A stretch of DNA of 9,385 nt from an uncultured Methanomethylovorans sp. (GTDB lineage Archaea > Halobacteriota > Methanosarcinia > Methanosarcinales > Methanosarcinaceae), in contig CALBTS010000398.1 of the NCBI GenBank assembly GCA_937968035.1, positions 1-9,385 on the forward strand, in the 5' to 3' direction. The translations under genes were made by a program, and so were the position numbers. The notes below the pieces were generated by a model. It made no database searches. It saw nothing but the letters and a program-made list of their open reading frames with translations, and was not told the origin of the DNA. Shown here piece by piece: positions 1 through 5,750 of this stretch. The first letter of the stretch is position 1, and every line of letters starts with the position of its first letter.

Positions 1-53
1 TCCGGCGCCCCCCGAGATCTACCCTCTTTCCCTACACGACGCTCTTCCGATCT
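1..53 (+). other. Illumina adapter remnant (non-genomic)
   Basis: This stretch matches the 3' part of the Illumina P5 plus TruSeq read-1 adapter, ending exactly in CTCTTCCGATCT. Compared with the known adapter I count four mismatches in 53 bases (positions 2, 8, 11 and 23), and all four are A in the adapter read as C here, an error type typical of low-quality Illumina base calling. The genomic sequence therefore begins at 54. It is an untrimmed contig end, so any reading frame that runs through it is artificial. Confidence 0.97.
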
Positions 54-698
54 GTGATCCTCTGGTCACTGGTAGCCTTAACTTACCTGCCAACTACTAT
101 CCGTATGATAGCGGCAGCCACAAATCATCCATCCCTTGACCTGATAATGTATAACCTTGCAGCAGTACCATTTTCAATGGTCACTGTTCCACTTGTTTTC
201 TTTATACTGTATGTAATAACAGGCAACCAGAAAATTAGTGGATACATCTCGTTCTTGTTCACACTTTTTGGGGCAACATACCTGGCGTTCCTTTACTCTA
301 ATGGTGTCATTGGACCCACTATCACCGGATATTCCTCAATGTTCAGCATCAACAGTGATATTGCCATTAATATATATCTTGTTGGACTTTTTGTCATTCC
401 CACAGCAATGATACTGGGAATGATGTTGTTGATATTCCTGCAGCGTATGCCCCGTCGCCTGAGATATAGAACTGCTCTTCCCCTGGTGGCGATCTCCTTT
501 GTCTTTGATTTCATGCTTACGGATATGATAACAAACCTGGATGTCATGCAAATGGCAGCAAGGATCTTTGTTCTTATTGGCACCGTTCTGGCATTCCTCG
601 CTTACTTCCCTCCCTCAACATTGCAAAGAACACTCGGCATAAAAAAATTCCAGCATGAGAGATATGAAGAAGAAGAGGAGGATGAAAATGACTTCTGA
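54..698 (+). CDS. polytopic membrane protein, 5'-truncated, function unknown
   Basis: The frame encodes 214 residues from the GTG that directly follows the adapter, but the frame is also open through the adapter. The GTG is therefore probably an internal valine and the N-terminus is missing. I see about five hydrophobic segments, near residues 28-54, 62-85, 104-128, 140-158 and 166-186, after a short hydrophobic stub at the start. The protein ends in a cytosol-type tail with basic residues around 195-200 and then the acidic run YEEEEEDENDF. No catalytic motif is recognisable. The segment pattern and the PPSTLQ motif after the last helix recall the membrane halves of archaeal multi-helix sensor proteins, but this is only a resemblance. 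The 3' end overlaps the downstream winged-helix gene by 11 bases, so the two are co-transcribed and probably translationally coupled. Confidence 0.75.
   Translation: MILWSLVALTYLPTTIRMIAAATNHPSLDLIMYNLAAVPFSMVTVPLVFFILYVITGNQKISGYISFLFTLFGATYLAFLYSNGVIGPTITGYSSMFSINSDIAINIYLVGLFVIPTAMILGMMLLIFLQRMPRRLRYRTALPLVAISFVFDFMLTDMITNLDVMQMAARIFVLIGTVLAFLAYFPPSTLQRTLGIKKFQHERYEEEEEDENDF
675..681 (+). promoter_or_regulatory. ribosome binding site GAGGAGG for the winged-helix gene
   Basis: GAGGAGG lies six bases before the ATG at 688 and complements the archaeal 16S rRNA tail. It decides the start of the downstream gene against in-frame ATGs at 655, 664 and 682, which lack such a site. The same bases encode part of the Glu-rich tail of the upstream membrane protein. 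Confidence 0.75.
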
Positions 699-1050
699 GA
701 TCGATGTCGAGATGGAACAAAAAGTTGCTGATTTCTATCAGTCCCTTGGTATAAACCAAGGTCCAGGAGACATCCAGTACAGGCTCATTCTGCTTGTCCT
801 GAACAAGAATGAAGGGGAAGTCACTGAGTTTGCTGATATAAGGGAATATACTGACCGCTTTGCTGACAAAGGAAGTATTGGAAGCAAAATGAAAACGGTC
901 TTTCAGCTCGAGGGATTGGTCGAGAAGGTTAAAAGAGGAGGATATACCATCACTGATAAAGGGATCATAGCTGCCAATTTCCTCAAAGATACCACTGATT
1001 TTTATAAGAAGACAAAACGTATGGGAGATATTATCGAGAGAATGCCCTGA
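688..1050 (+). CDS. winged-helix DNA-binding protein, putative transcription regulator
   Basis: From the ATG at 688 the product is 120 residues. A longer version from 655 would add a basic stretch (MRDMKKKRRMK) that is really the out-of-frame reading of the upstream Glu-rich tail and of the ribosome binding site, so I reject it. Residues about 28-40 (DIQYRLILLVLNK) look like the first helix of a winged-helix fold. Residues 62-81 look like the recognition helix running into LEGLVEKVKRGGYTITDKG, the typical beta-hairpin wing ending in (T/S)-D-K-G. A helical C-terminal tail follows and could serve dimerisation. There is no ligand or membrane domain, and the target is unknown. It overlaps the membrane-protein gene and converges on the archaellin genes. 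A membrane sensor plus cytosolic regulator pair is a reasonable inference, and archaellum control is only a guess from position. Confidence 0.8.
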   Translation: MTSEIDVEMEQKVADFYQSLGINQGPGDIQYRLILLVLNKNEGEVTEFADIREYTDRFADKGSIGSKMKTVFQLEGLVEKVKRGGYTITDKGIIAANFLKDTTDFYKKTKRMGDIIERMP

Positions 1051-1066
1051 AGCACCTTCCAGTGCT
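1051..1066 (+). terminator. weak hairpin directly after the winged-helix stop
   Basis: AGCAC and GTGCT form a 5-bp stem with a 6-base loop starting on the base after the TGA, followed by TTTAT. It is a possible 3' end signal for the plus-strand pair. The stem is short and the T-tract poor. Confidence 0.3.
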
Positions 1067-1558
1067 TTATCAATGATCAGGATATCGACCCGCAGCTATC
1101 ACTTATTCTTCCGCCTAAAAGCATTGTTTTAGAACTATGGACCAAAGGTCCCGGGTCTTAACTGAAATGTCACGAAGATAGCATATACGTCAACCACATT
1201 ATGCCCTACAGATCAGATAGGCTTTATTTATTCATCACTTAAAGTAAGGAATTACCTATATTCTTGATTAAGTCCATAAAATGCGCGCCTAAAGATTTCA
1301 CCTTTATTCTTATTTGCTTTACGATCCTTGTTCATGCAATTCTTCTTACATGTGGATGCTGTGACTCACCTCGCTTTACAATTAAGATAAGGCTTGTATT
1401 TTCTTCTTTGCTTTAATTAAAGGGGTTATGAATGATCAAGAGAAGCAAGGAAACGCAATAAGTGAAATAGTGTTGACCCAAAAACGATCTTAAAGCGCAA
1501 AGAGATCAATTTAGAAAGAAAATAAATACAATACCAATATTTAAGAAAATGCCCGAAT
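1067..1558. other. AT-rich intergenic region without a convincing gene
   Basis: About 490 bases lie between the convergent winged-helix gene and the archaellin terminator, with stops in all frames at short intervals. Visible structures are a perfect inverted repeat GGACC-AAA-GGTCC at 1139-1151, a TATA-like GCTTTATTTA at 1221-1230 on the plus strand with no good ORF after it, and a perfect 12-bp palindrome CTTTAATTAAAG at 1411-1422. The palindrome is followed by a GGGG and an ATG at 1428 that opens only 21 codons. I see no tRNA fold, no transposase remnant and no repeat array. A small RNA or a decayed gene is possible but unsupported. Confidence 0.6.
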
Positions 1559-1590
1559 AAAAAAAAATGAAAGGTGAGAATACTCACCTT
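1559..1590 (-). terminator. hairpin plus T9 terminator of the archaellin operon
   Basis: Read on the minus strand, AAGGTGAG-TATT-CTCACCTT is a perfect 8-bp stem with a 4-base loop (1571-1590). It is followed after three bases by nine T residues (1559-1567). The stem includes two bases of the TAA stop codon of the downstream archaellin gene, so termination or RNA 3'-end formation occurs immediately after the stop. Archaeal terminators generally need only the T-tract, and the strong hairpin may add mRNA stability. Confidence 0.8.
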
Positions 1591-2374
1591 ATGGATACAG
1601 AACAACCGTTTCCTTGGTACCATAGGAAGAAGGTGTTACAAAATCTGCATTTGTCACTACACCTGATTCGGGCGTGAGCACAATACTGATAGTTGTTCTG
1701 GGTCCTACTTCCAGCCCTGAATCTTTCTGGGCCTTATTTACATTAGTAGAACCAATGTAGTTAAAAGTCGTGTCTCCTGAACATACGGTTGAAACATAGA
1801 AAATAGCCAGGTCACCTGTGTTCATTACCGGCTTTCCCTGAGTGAAAGACCCATCTTCGTCACGGACCTTGTCTACTGTGTAGTAATATTTCGCATTTGC
1901 GCCTGGTGTAGCCTGTGTGCCTGTAAGCAGATCAAGCAGATTGTCAGCTGCGGTTGCTGAAGCATTGAAATCCTTCATGGCATATCCATATGTCTTATCA
2001 TTGTTGGCATAGATCAGGTTATTTGTGCCAGTACCATCAGTGATAGAAATGACCACCTGGTTGACATCCACCGAAGAACTGCCAACATTAAGGCCTACCT
2101 TTAACTTGAGCAGAGAAATATTGCCTGCCAGATCGGCAGCAGAATTCTTAGCCCTGATACCGTCTATGCCTTTCACGATCAGGTTGGAAGAAACTTCCTG
2201 AGTGGCCTCCTTACCCGTGGATTGGGCTTTCTGCTGCAGTGTACCAGATGTCTGGATGAGCACAGCAGCAGCCACCGCGGCCACAAGTACCATGGCAATG
2301 AAAATGATAAGGGTACCAATACCCACCTGAGCACTACTGTTTCTATATAAATTACATTTTCTGTTAGATTTCAT
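1589..2374 (-). CDS. flaB: archaellin (archaeal flagellin), second of two
   Basis: The 261-residue preprotein is a structural subunit of the archaellum filament, exported and assembled on the cell surface. The N-terminus MKSNRKCNLYRNSSA is a short basic class III signal peptide. The prepilin-like peptidase FlaK should cut after Ala15, before [21 protein letters not shown], the hydrophobic helix that forms the filament core. The alanine at -1 replaces the glycine usual in other groups. The C-terminal region ends in [21 protein letters not shown], shared with the upstream paralog, while the middle differs. Sequons such as NIS and NAS may carry N-glycans. The start is fixed by AAAGGAGG at 2382-2389, seven bases upstream of the ATG. 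It lies 33 bases behind its paralog, is likely on the same mRNA, and is followed by a strong terminator. No flaC-J genes are visible. Confidence 0.95.
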   Translation of the reverse strand: MKSNRKCNLYRNSSAQVGIGTLIIFIAMVLVAAVAAAVLIQTSGTLQQKAQSTGKEATQEVSSNLIVKGIDGIRAKNSAADLAGNISLLKLKVGLNVGSSSVDVNQVVISITDGTGTNNLIYANNDKTYGYAMKDFNASATAADNLLDLLTGTQATPGANAKYYYTVDKVRDEDGSFTQGKPVMNTGDLAIFYVSTVCSGDTTFNYIGSTNVNKAQKDSGLEVGPRTTISIVLTPESGVVTNADFVTPSSYGTKETVVLYP

Positions 2375-2381
2375 AAGATCG

Positions 2382-2389
2382 CCTCCTTT
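2382..2389 (-). promoter_or_regulatory. strong ribosome binding site of the second archaellin
   Basis: On the minus strand AAAGGAGG sits seven bases before the ATG, a near-perfect match to the archaeal anti-Shine-Dalgarno sequence. It fits a highly expressed structural protein and supports independent initiation in the 33-base gap. Confidence 0.85.
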
Positions 2390-2407
2390 AACAAATTACT
2401 GAAGATT

Positions 2408-3214
2408 TTATGGATAAAGCTGTACAGCCTCTTTCACACCGTATGATGAAGGCGTCACGAAATCTGCGTTCGTTACTACACCTGATTCCGGAGTGAGAAT
2501 GATGTTAACAACGCTTCTTGGCACCAGGTTAAGGCCCGAATCCTTAAGACCTGCTGAAGTATCGATGGTACTTACAAGGTTATAGCCAGTTGCGGTGGAG
2601 GAAGTTGTGGCAATATATACGTTGATAAGATCACCAGTGTTCATCACAGGGTTAGACTGGGAGAAAGACGCATCTTCATCACGTATACGCTCTACTGTAA
2701 AATAGTGATCACAGTTGCTAAACGTGGTGATTGCAGTAGTTTGCTTTGTAAGAAGAGTTTGAAGATTAGTTGCAGCACTGGAAGAGTTAAAATTGTCCAT
2801 TTCTCCATCTGATGCACCGATGTTTGCATAGGATTTATGATTGCCTGCATATACGAGGTTATTGGCAGTGGTACCATCAGTAATAGAGACAACCACCTGG
2901 TTCACATCCACTGAGGCACTTCCTACGTTCAGACCAACCTTCAATTTCAGCAGGTCAATGGTAGAGGACATGGAAGTAGCACTATCCTTTGCGCGCACGC
3001 CTTCAATGTTCTTGACTATAAGGTTGGAAGATACTTCCTGAGTTGCCTGTTTACCTGTAGACTGAGCCTTCTGCTGCAATGTACCAGATGTCTGGATAAG
3101 TACAGCAGCAGCCACGGCTGCAACCAGTACCATTGCAATGAAGATAATAAGAGTGCCTATACCCACCTGGGCACCTGTGTTTCTGAATAATGTTTTTCTT
3201 CTGTTTGCTTTCAT
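2408..3214 (-). CDS. flaB: archaellin (archaeal flagellin), first of two
   Basis: From the ATG at 3214 the product is 268 residues. An in-frame ATG at 3238 would add eight residues (MDVERRIH), but its reading runs through the ribosome binding site AAAGGAGA (3221-3228), so it is rejected. The class III signal [15 protein letters not shown] should be cut by FlaK after Ala15, exposing [21 protein letters not shown], the conserved filament-core helix, followed by [15 protein letters not shown]. The C-terminal [21 protein letters not shown] block is nearly identical to the paralog. The central part (about residues 105-210) is divergent and has its own insertions, as expected for the surface-exposed domain, including an NSS sequon. 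One cysteine is present in the central part (SNCDHYF). It is the first gene after a consensus TATA box and is therefore the likely major filament subunit. Confidence 0.95.
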   Translation of the reverse strand: MKANRRKTLFRNTGAQVGIGTLIIFIAMVLVAAVAAAVLIQTSGTLQQKAQSTGKQATQEVSSNLIVKNIEGVRAKDSATSMSSTIDLLKLKVGLNVGSASVDVNQVVVSITDGTTANNLVYAGNHKSYANIGASDGEMDNFNSSSAATNLQTLLTKQTTAITTFSNCDHYFTVERIRDEDASFSQSNPVMNTGDLINVYIATTSSTATGYNLVSTIDTSAGLKDSGLNLVPRSVVNIILTPESGVVTNADFVTPSSYGVKEAVQLYP

Positions 3215-3230
3215 GTGTATTCTCCTTTCA

Positions 3231-3251
3231 ACATCCATAATATAAGGATGT
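3231..3251 (-). repeat. inverted repeat in the archaellin leader
   Basis: ACATCC (3231-3236) and GGATGT (3246-3251) form a 6-bp inverted repeat with a 9-base AT loop. On the minus strand it lies between the predicted transcription start and the ribosome binding site, so it could be an operator or an mRNA hairpin. A third copy of ACATCC lies at 3308-3313, upstream of the TATA box. Chance cannot be excluded. Confidence 0.4.
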
Positions 3252-3269
3252 TATTATATTAGTATTTAA

Positions 3270-3277
3270 TATATAAA
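3270..3277 (-). promoter_or_regulatory. TATA box of the archaellin operon
   Basis: The minus strand reads TTTATATA, the exact archaeal box A consensus, inside a longer A/T run (3268-3280). Transcription would start about 26 bases downstream, near 3247, giving a leader of roughly 30 bases before the ATG at 3214. Confidence 0.7.
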
Positions 3278-3354
3278 AAAGATATGGTTGCAAATCTCAA
3301 ACATTAAACATCCCAAACTTATCTTTTGTTAATAATTGAAGCGTAATTGGATCC

Positions 3355-3447
3355 ATGAATAAACCAAAGTATACAAAAAGAATTCATCGTGAAAAGAAGT
3401 GGTGTCACGACATGGATATTATTACCACCCTCTGGCAAAATCTTTAA
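3355..3447 (+). CDS. possible small leader ORF with two Trp codons upstream of trpC
   Basis: An ATG at 3355 opens 30 codons ending in TAA, encoding MNKPKYTKRIHREKKW, then CHDMDIITTLWQNL. Tryptophans at positions 16 and 29 are well above the usual frequency of this residue, which is notable directly in front of tryptophan biosynthesis genes. An inverted repeat TCGTGA...TCACGA (3387-3392 and 3405-3410) lies inside it. The ribosome binding site is weak (GGAT five bases upstream) and a TATA-like element (TTAATAATT, 3329-3337) lies about 20-25 bases before the ATG, so it could be near-leaderless. Peptide attenuation of trp operons is known from bacteria, not established in methanogens. The ORF could well be random, and the conserved part of the promoter may lie within it. 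Confidence 0.25.
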   Translation: MNKPKYTKRIHREKKWCHDMDIITTLWQNL

Positions 3448-3450
3448 GTA
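3442..3450 (+). promoter_or_regulatory. candidate TATA box of the trp operon
   Basis: CTTTAAGTA, preceded by CAAAAT, resembles an archaeal BRE-TATA element and would place transcription start near 3470-3475, about 30 bases before trpC. A competing element, GTATACAAAA at 3369-3378, would give a leader of about 100 bases. Neither is a perfect match. Confidence 0.4.
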
Positions 3451-3462
3451 GAAGGCATTGCA

Positions 3463-3468
3463 TGTACA
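3463..3468 (+). promoter_or_regulatory. candidate TRP box (TGTACA) upstream of trpC
   Basis: TGTACA lies inside the 8-bp palindrome ATGTACAT (3462-3469), between the candidate TATA box and trpC. TGTACA is the TRP-box core bound by the repressor TrpY in Methanothermobacter thermautotrophicus. A near copy, TGTAGA, follows at 3483-3488, 20 bases further on. Binding here is inference, as no trpY gene is in the window. Confidence 0.4.
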
Positions 3469-3501
3469 TAGTTATACACCAATGTAGATAAAGAGGATAT
3501 A

Positions 3502-4371
3502 ATGCACGATGTTGTTAACCAGATCCTTAATGAAACGTCTAAAAGGGTAGCTGCTATAAAAATTCCTGACCAAGATGAACATGAAATGGAAAAGGACAAG
3601 AAAAGAAGTATAGTAGCTGCCATACGGAAAAAACAAATGGAAGGTCATATACCCGTAATCTCAGAAGTGAAACCTGCATCACCCTCACAAAAATATATGG
3701 ATATACTGCCGGAAAAGGCAGCCACCATAGCAATGCAAATGGAAAGAGCGGGAGCTGTTGCTATTTCGGTACTGACTGAGCCAAAATTCTTTCACGGGTC
3801 ACTTGCTAACTTAGAAAATGTCAGAAGGGAAGTGAATGTACCGGTGCTCAGGAAGGACTTCATCATTGATGAAAAACAGCTGGGAGAAATATCCTGTGAC
3901 ATCATATTGCTAATAACAGGCGTGCTTGGAGCCAGATTAGGAGAATTTGTAGACCTTGCTATTTCAAAGGGCATGGAGCCACTGGTGGAAACACAAAGCG
4001 AAGAAGAACTATACATAGCCCTTGCAACAAATGCAAAACTAATAGGCATCAATAACAGGAATTTCCATACAATGGAAGTGAGCCTCAACAATACCATAGT
4101 ACTGGCTCCGCTTTTAAGGAAATACGACGCGGAACATGGCACAGATCACATTATAATCAGCGAAAGTGGGATACATTCAGGTGCAGATGCGGGAACAGTA
4201 ATAGAAGCTGGTGCCGATGCTCTTCTCATAGGGACCGCTATAATTAAAAGCGATGATATATACCATAAGACAAAGGAGCTAGTGGAGGCACAAAAATGTA
4301 CAAAAAACTTTGCAGGTCCAAAAGTGAAAGAATCATTGCAGGCGTATGTGGAGGGATCGGAGCATATCTGA
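3502..4371 (+). CDS. trpC: indole-3-glycerol phosphate synthase
   Basis: This cytosolic (beta/alpha)8 enzyme converts 1-(2-carboxyphenylamino)-1-deoxyribulose 5-phosphate to indole-3-glycerol phosphate, CO2 and water, and feeds TrpAB. Active-site blocks are visible in order: EVKPASPS (Glu55, Lys57), LRKDF (Lys118), PLVET (Glu163), GINNRNF (Asn184-Arg186), SESGI (Glu221-Ser222) and the phosphate-binding GADALLIGTAI (237-247). The start is supported by GAGG at 3493-3496. The recognisable domain ends near ELVEAQK (residue 265). The last 24 residues (from Cys266) are the out-of-frame reading of the pspC-like gene that begins at 4296, so the two genes overlap by 76 bases. The tail is probably non-functional read-through, or the original stop was lost. 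By eye this gene is more A-rich, with many ATA and AAA codons, than trpB and trpA. Confidence 0.96.
   Translation: MHDVVNQILNETSKRVAAIKIPDQDEHEMEKDKKRSIVAAIRKKQMEGHIPVISEVKPASPSQKYMDILPEKAATIAMQMERAGAVAISVLTEPKFFHGSLANLENVRREVNVPVLRKDFIIDEKQLGEISCDIILLITGVLGARLGEFVDLAISKGMEPLVETQSEEELYIALATNAKLIGINNRNFHTMEVSLNNTIVLAPLLRKYDAEHGTDHIIISESGIHSGADAGTVIEAGADALLIGTAIIKSDDIYHKTKELVEAQKCTKNFAGPKVKESLQAYVEGSEHI
4284..4288 (+). promoter_or_regulatory. ribosome binding site of the PspC gene inside trpC
   Basis: GGAGG lies seven bases before the ATG at 4296. It doubles as codons for Val-Glu of the conserved TrpC end (ELVEA), so the downstream gene initiates within the trpC coding sequence and may be translationally coupled to it. 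Confidence 0.75.
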
Positions 4372-4481
4372 ATATCGACCCTACCCTGGTAAGGCTCCTG
4401 TGGATATTTCTGATATTCCTGGGTGGCGGAGGGATACCGGCGTATTTTATCGCCTGGCTGATAATTCCTGAAGAATATTAA
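4296..4481 (+). CDS. PspC-domain membrane miniprotein
   Basis: The 61-residue product is almost entirely one PspC domain. It starts with a basic LCRSKSERIIAGVCGGIGAYL stretch whose GVCGGI(A/G) motif is diagnostic, then NIDPTLVRLLW, then two hydrophobic stretches (about 30-42 and 46-57) around GGGG and a terminal WLIIPEE. In bacteria PspC is an inner-membrane part of the phage-shock envelope-stress response that senses PspA. Stand-alone PspC domains also occur in archaea, where the role is not settled. Its start overlaps trpC by 76 bases and it is followed 69 bases later by trpB, so it should be co-transcribed with the trp genes. It has no known place in tryptophan synthesis. No PspA or PspB is near. 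The domain call is strong, the physiological role unknown. Confidence 0.9.
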   Translation: MYKKLCRSKSERIIAGVCGGIGAYLNIDPTLVRLLWIFLIFLGGGGIPAYFIAWLIIPEEY

Positions 4482-4550
4482 AACGATCACGATAATTAAA
4501 AACGGCCTATTACTAAATTAAGATCAATACAGATAACTGGAGTGTAAACT

Positions 4551-5750
4551 ATGCAAAAGCCTACTTATGGGAGGTTCGGTGGCCAGTTCGTGCCCGAAGT
4601 GCTGATGCCGGCATTGAATGAACTGGAAGAGGAATACGAGCGATACAAGGAGAATCCCGAGTTTCTCAGGGAACTGAACTACTATCTTACGGAGTTCGCA
4701 GGGCGCAGCACACCTCTGTACCATGCAAGGAACTTAAGCAAGAAATATGGTACAAAGATATACCTCAAACGTGAGGATCTGGTGCACGGTGGTGCCCACA
4801 AACTTAACAACACCATTGGACAGGCACTGCTTGCCAAATACATGGGCAAGAAAAGGATTATCGCTGAGACGGGAGCAGGACAGCATGGTACTGCAACTGC
4901 GATGGCAGGAGCTAATCTTGGATTTGAAACTGTTGTATATATGGGTGCAAAGGATGTGGAAAGGCAGAGAATGAATGTGTATCGCATGGAACTTATGGGT
5001 ACAAAGGTGCATCCTGTGAGGTCCGGATCAATGACCCTGAAAGATGCGATAAATGAGGCTCTGAGAGATTGGGTAACCAATGTGGAAAATACACACTATC
5101 TTATCGGCTCTGTAGTGGGACCTCATCCGTATCCGATGATCGTGAGGGACTTCCAGAGTGTGATTGGCACGGAAGTCAGACAGCAGATCATGGAAAAAGA
5201 AGGAAGGCTTCCTGACTCCATTGTTGCCTGTGCAGGCGGGGGAAGCAATGCCATGGGTATATTCCATCCCTTCATAGAAGATACTGATGTGAAGCTCTTA
5301 CCGGTGGAGGCGGGAGGTTGCGGTATGCAGGTGCAGGGAAAGACAGCAATGCATTCTGCTTCCCTTGGAGCGGGCGAGGAGGGGATCCTGCAGGGTGCAA
5401 GAACGCTTATACTGCAGGATAAGTACGGACAGATCCTTGAATCTACGTCTGTGTCCGCCGGACTGGATTACTCAGGGGTTGGACCTGAACTTGCATATCT
5501 GGCAGAAACAGGCAGAATTCAGCCCGGCAGTGTCAACGACCAGGAAGCTCTGGATGCTTTCCATGAACTTTGCAGGCTTGAGGGTATAATCCCGGCACTC
5601 GAATCATCTCATGCACTGGCTTACATAAAGAAAATGGCAGATACCGGTGAACTTGGGGATCTGGTGGTGGTGAGCCTTTCCGGAAGAGGGGACAAAGACC
5701 TTGAAACAGTATTGAAGGTAAAAGCAACTACCAGCGAGGAGAAATTATGA
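4551..5750 (+). CDS. trpB: tryptophan synthase beta subunit
   Basis: The 399-residue PLP enzyme condenses indole, channelled from TrpA, with L-serine to give tryptophan in the alpha2beta2 complex. It is of the normal TrpB1 type, as shown by its length and its neighbour trpA. Key blocks are [11 protein letters not shown] at the N-terminus, GRSTPLY (51-57), GGAHKLNN (Lys84 forms the PLP Schiff base), AETGAGQHG (Glu106 is the expected catalytic glutamate), [10 protein letters not shown] (186-195), the PLP-phosphate loop GGGSNAMG (229-236) and the C-terminal SLSGRGDKD. The start has GGAG at 4539-4542, eight bases upstream. The 69-base gap after the PspC gene is A/T-rich and could hold an internal promoter, but I see no clear one. 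The 3' end overlaps trpA in an ATGA. Confidence 0.98.
   Translation: MQKPTYGRFGGQFVPEVLMPALNELEEEYERYKENPEFLRELNYYLTEFAGRSTPLYHARNLSKKYGTKIYLKREDLVHGGAHKLNNTIGQALLAKYMGKKRIIAETGAGQHGTATAMAGANLGFETVVYMGAKDVERQRMNVYRMELMGTKVHPVRSGSMTLKDAINEALRDWVTNVENTHYLIGSVVGPHPYPMIVRDFQSVIGTEVRQQIMEKEGRLPDSIVACAGGGSNAMGIFHPFIEDTDVKLLPVEAGGCGMQVQGKTAMHSASLGAGEEGILQGARTLILQDKYGQILESTSVSAGLDYSGVGPELAYLAETGRIQPGSVNDQEALDAFHELCRLEGIIPALESSHALAYIKKMADTGELGDLVVVSLSGRGDKDLETVLKVKATTSEEKL

Noticed and set aside
1217..1238. C box-like GTGATGA and CTGA on the minus strand, as in a C/D guide RNA
   Set aside because: Only one C and one D'-like box are present at useful spacing. No C' and final D box follow, so a C/D sRNA is not supported.
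1428..1493. 21-codon plus-strand ORF after a GGGG and the palindrome CTTTAATTAAAG
   Set aside because: It is too short, has no recognisable motif and only a marginal ribosome binding site; it is noted in the intergenic entry only.
1426..1623. Minus-strand ORF of 65 codons overlapping the archaellin 3' end
   Set aside because: It begins inside the archaellin gene in another frame, runs through the terminator hairpin and T-tract, and gives a Phe/Leu-rich AT-driven sequence with no ribosome binding site.
3215..3238. Earlier ATG of the first archaellin, adding MDVERRIH
   Set aside because: The extension reads through the AAAGGAGA ribosome binding site and would disrupt the class III signal peptide. 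The start at 3214 matches the paralog.
3792..4142. 116-codon minus-strand ORF opposite trpC
   Set aside because: It is antisense to conserved TrpC active-site blocks and is explained by the codon structure of trpC.
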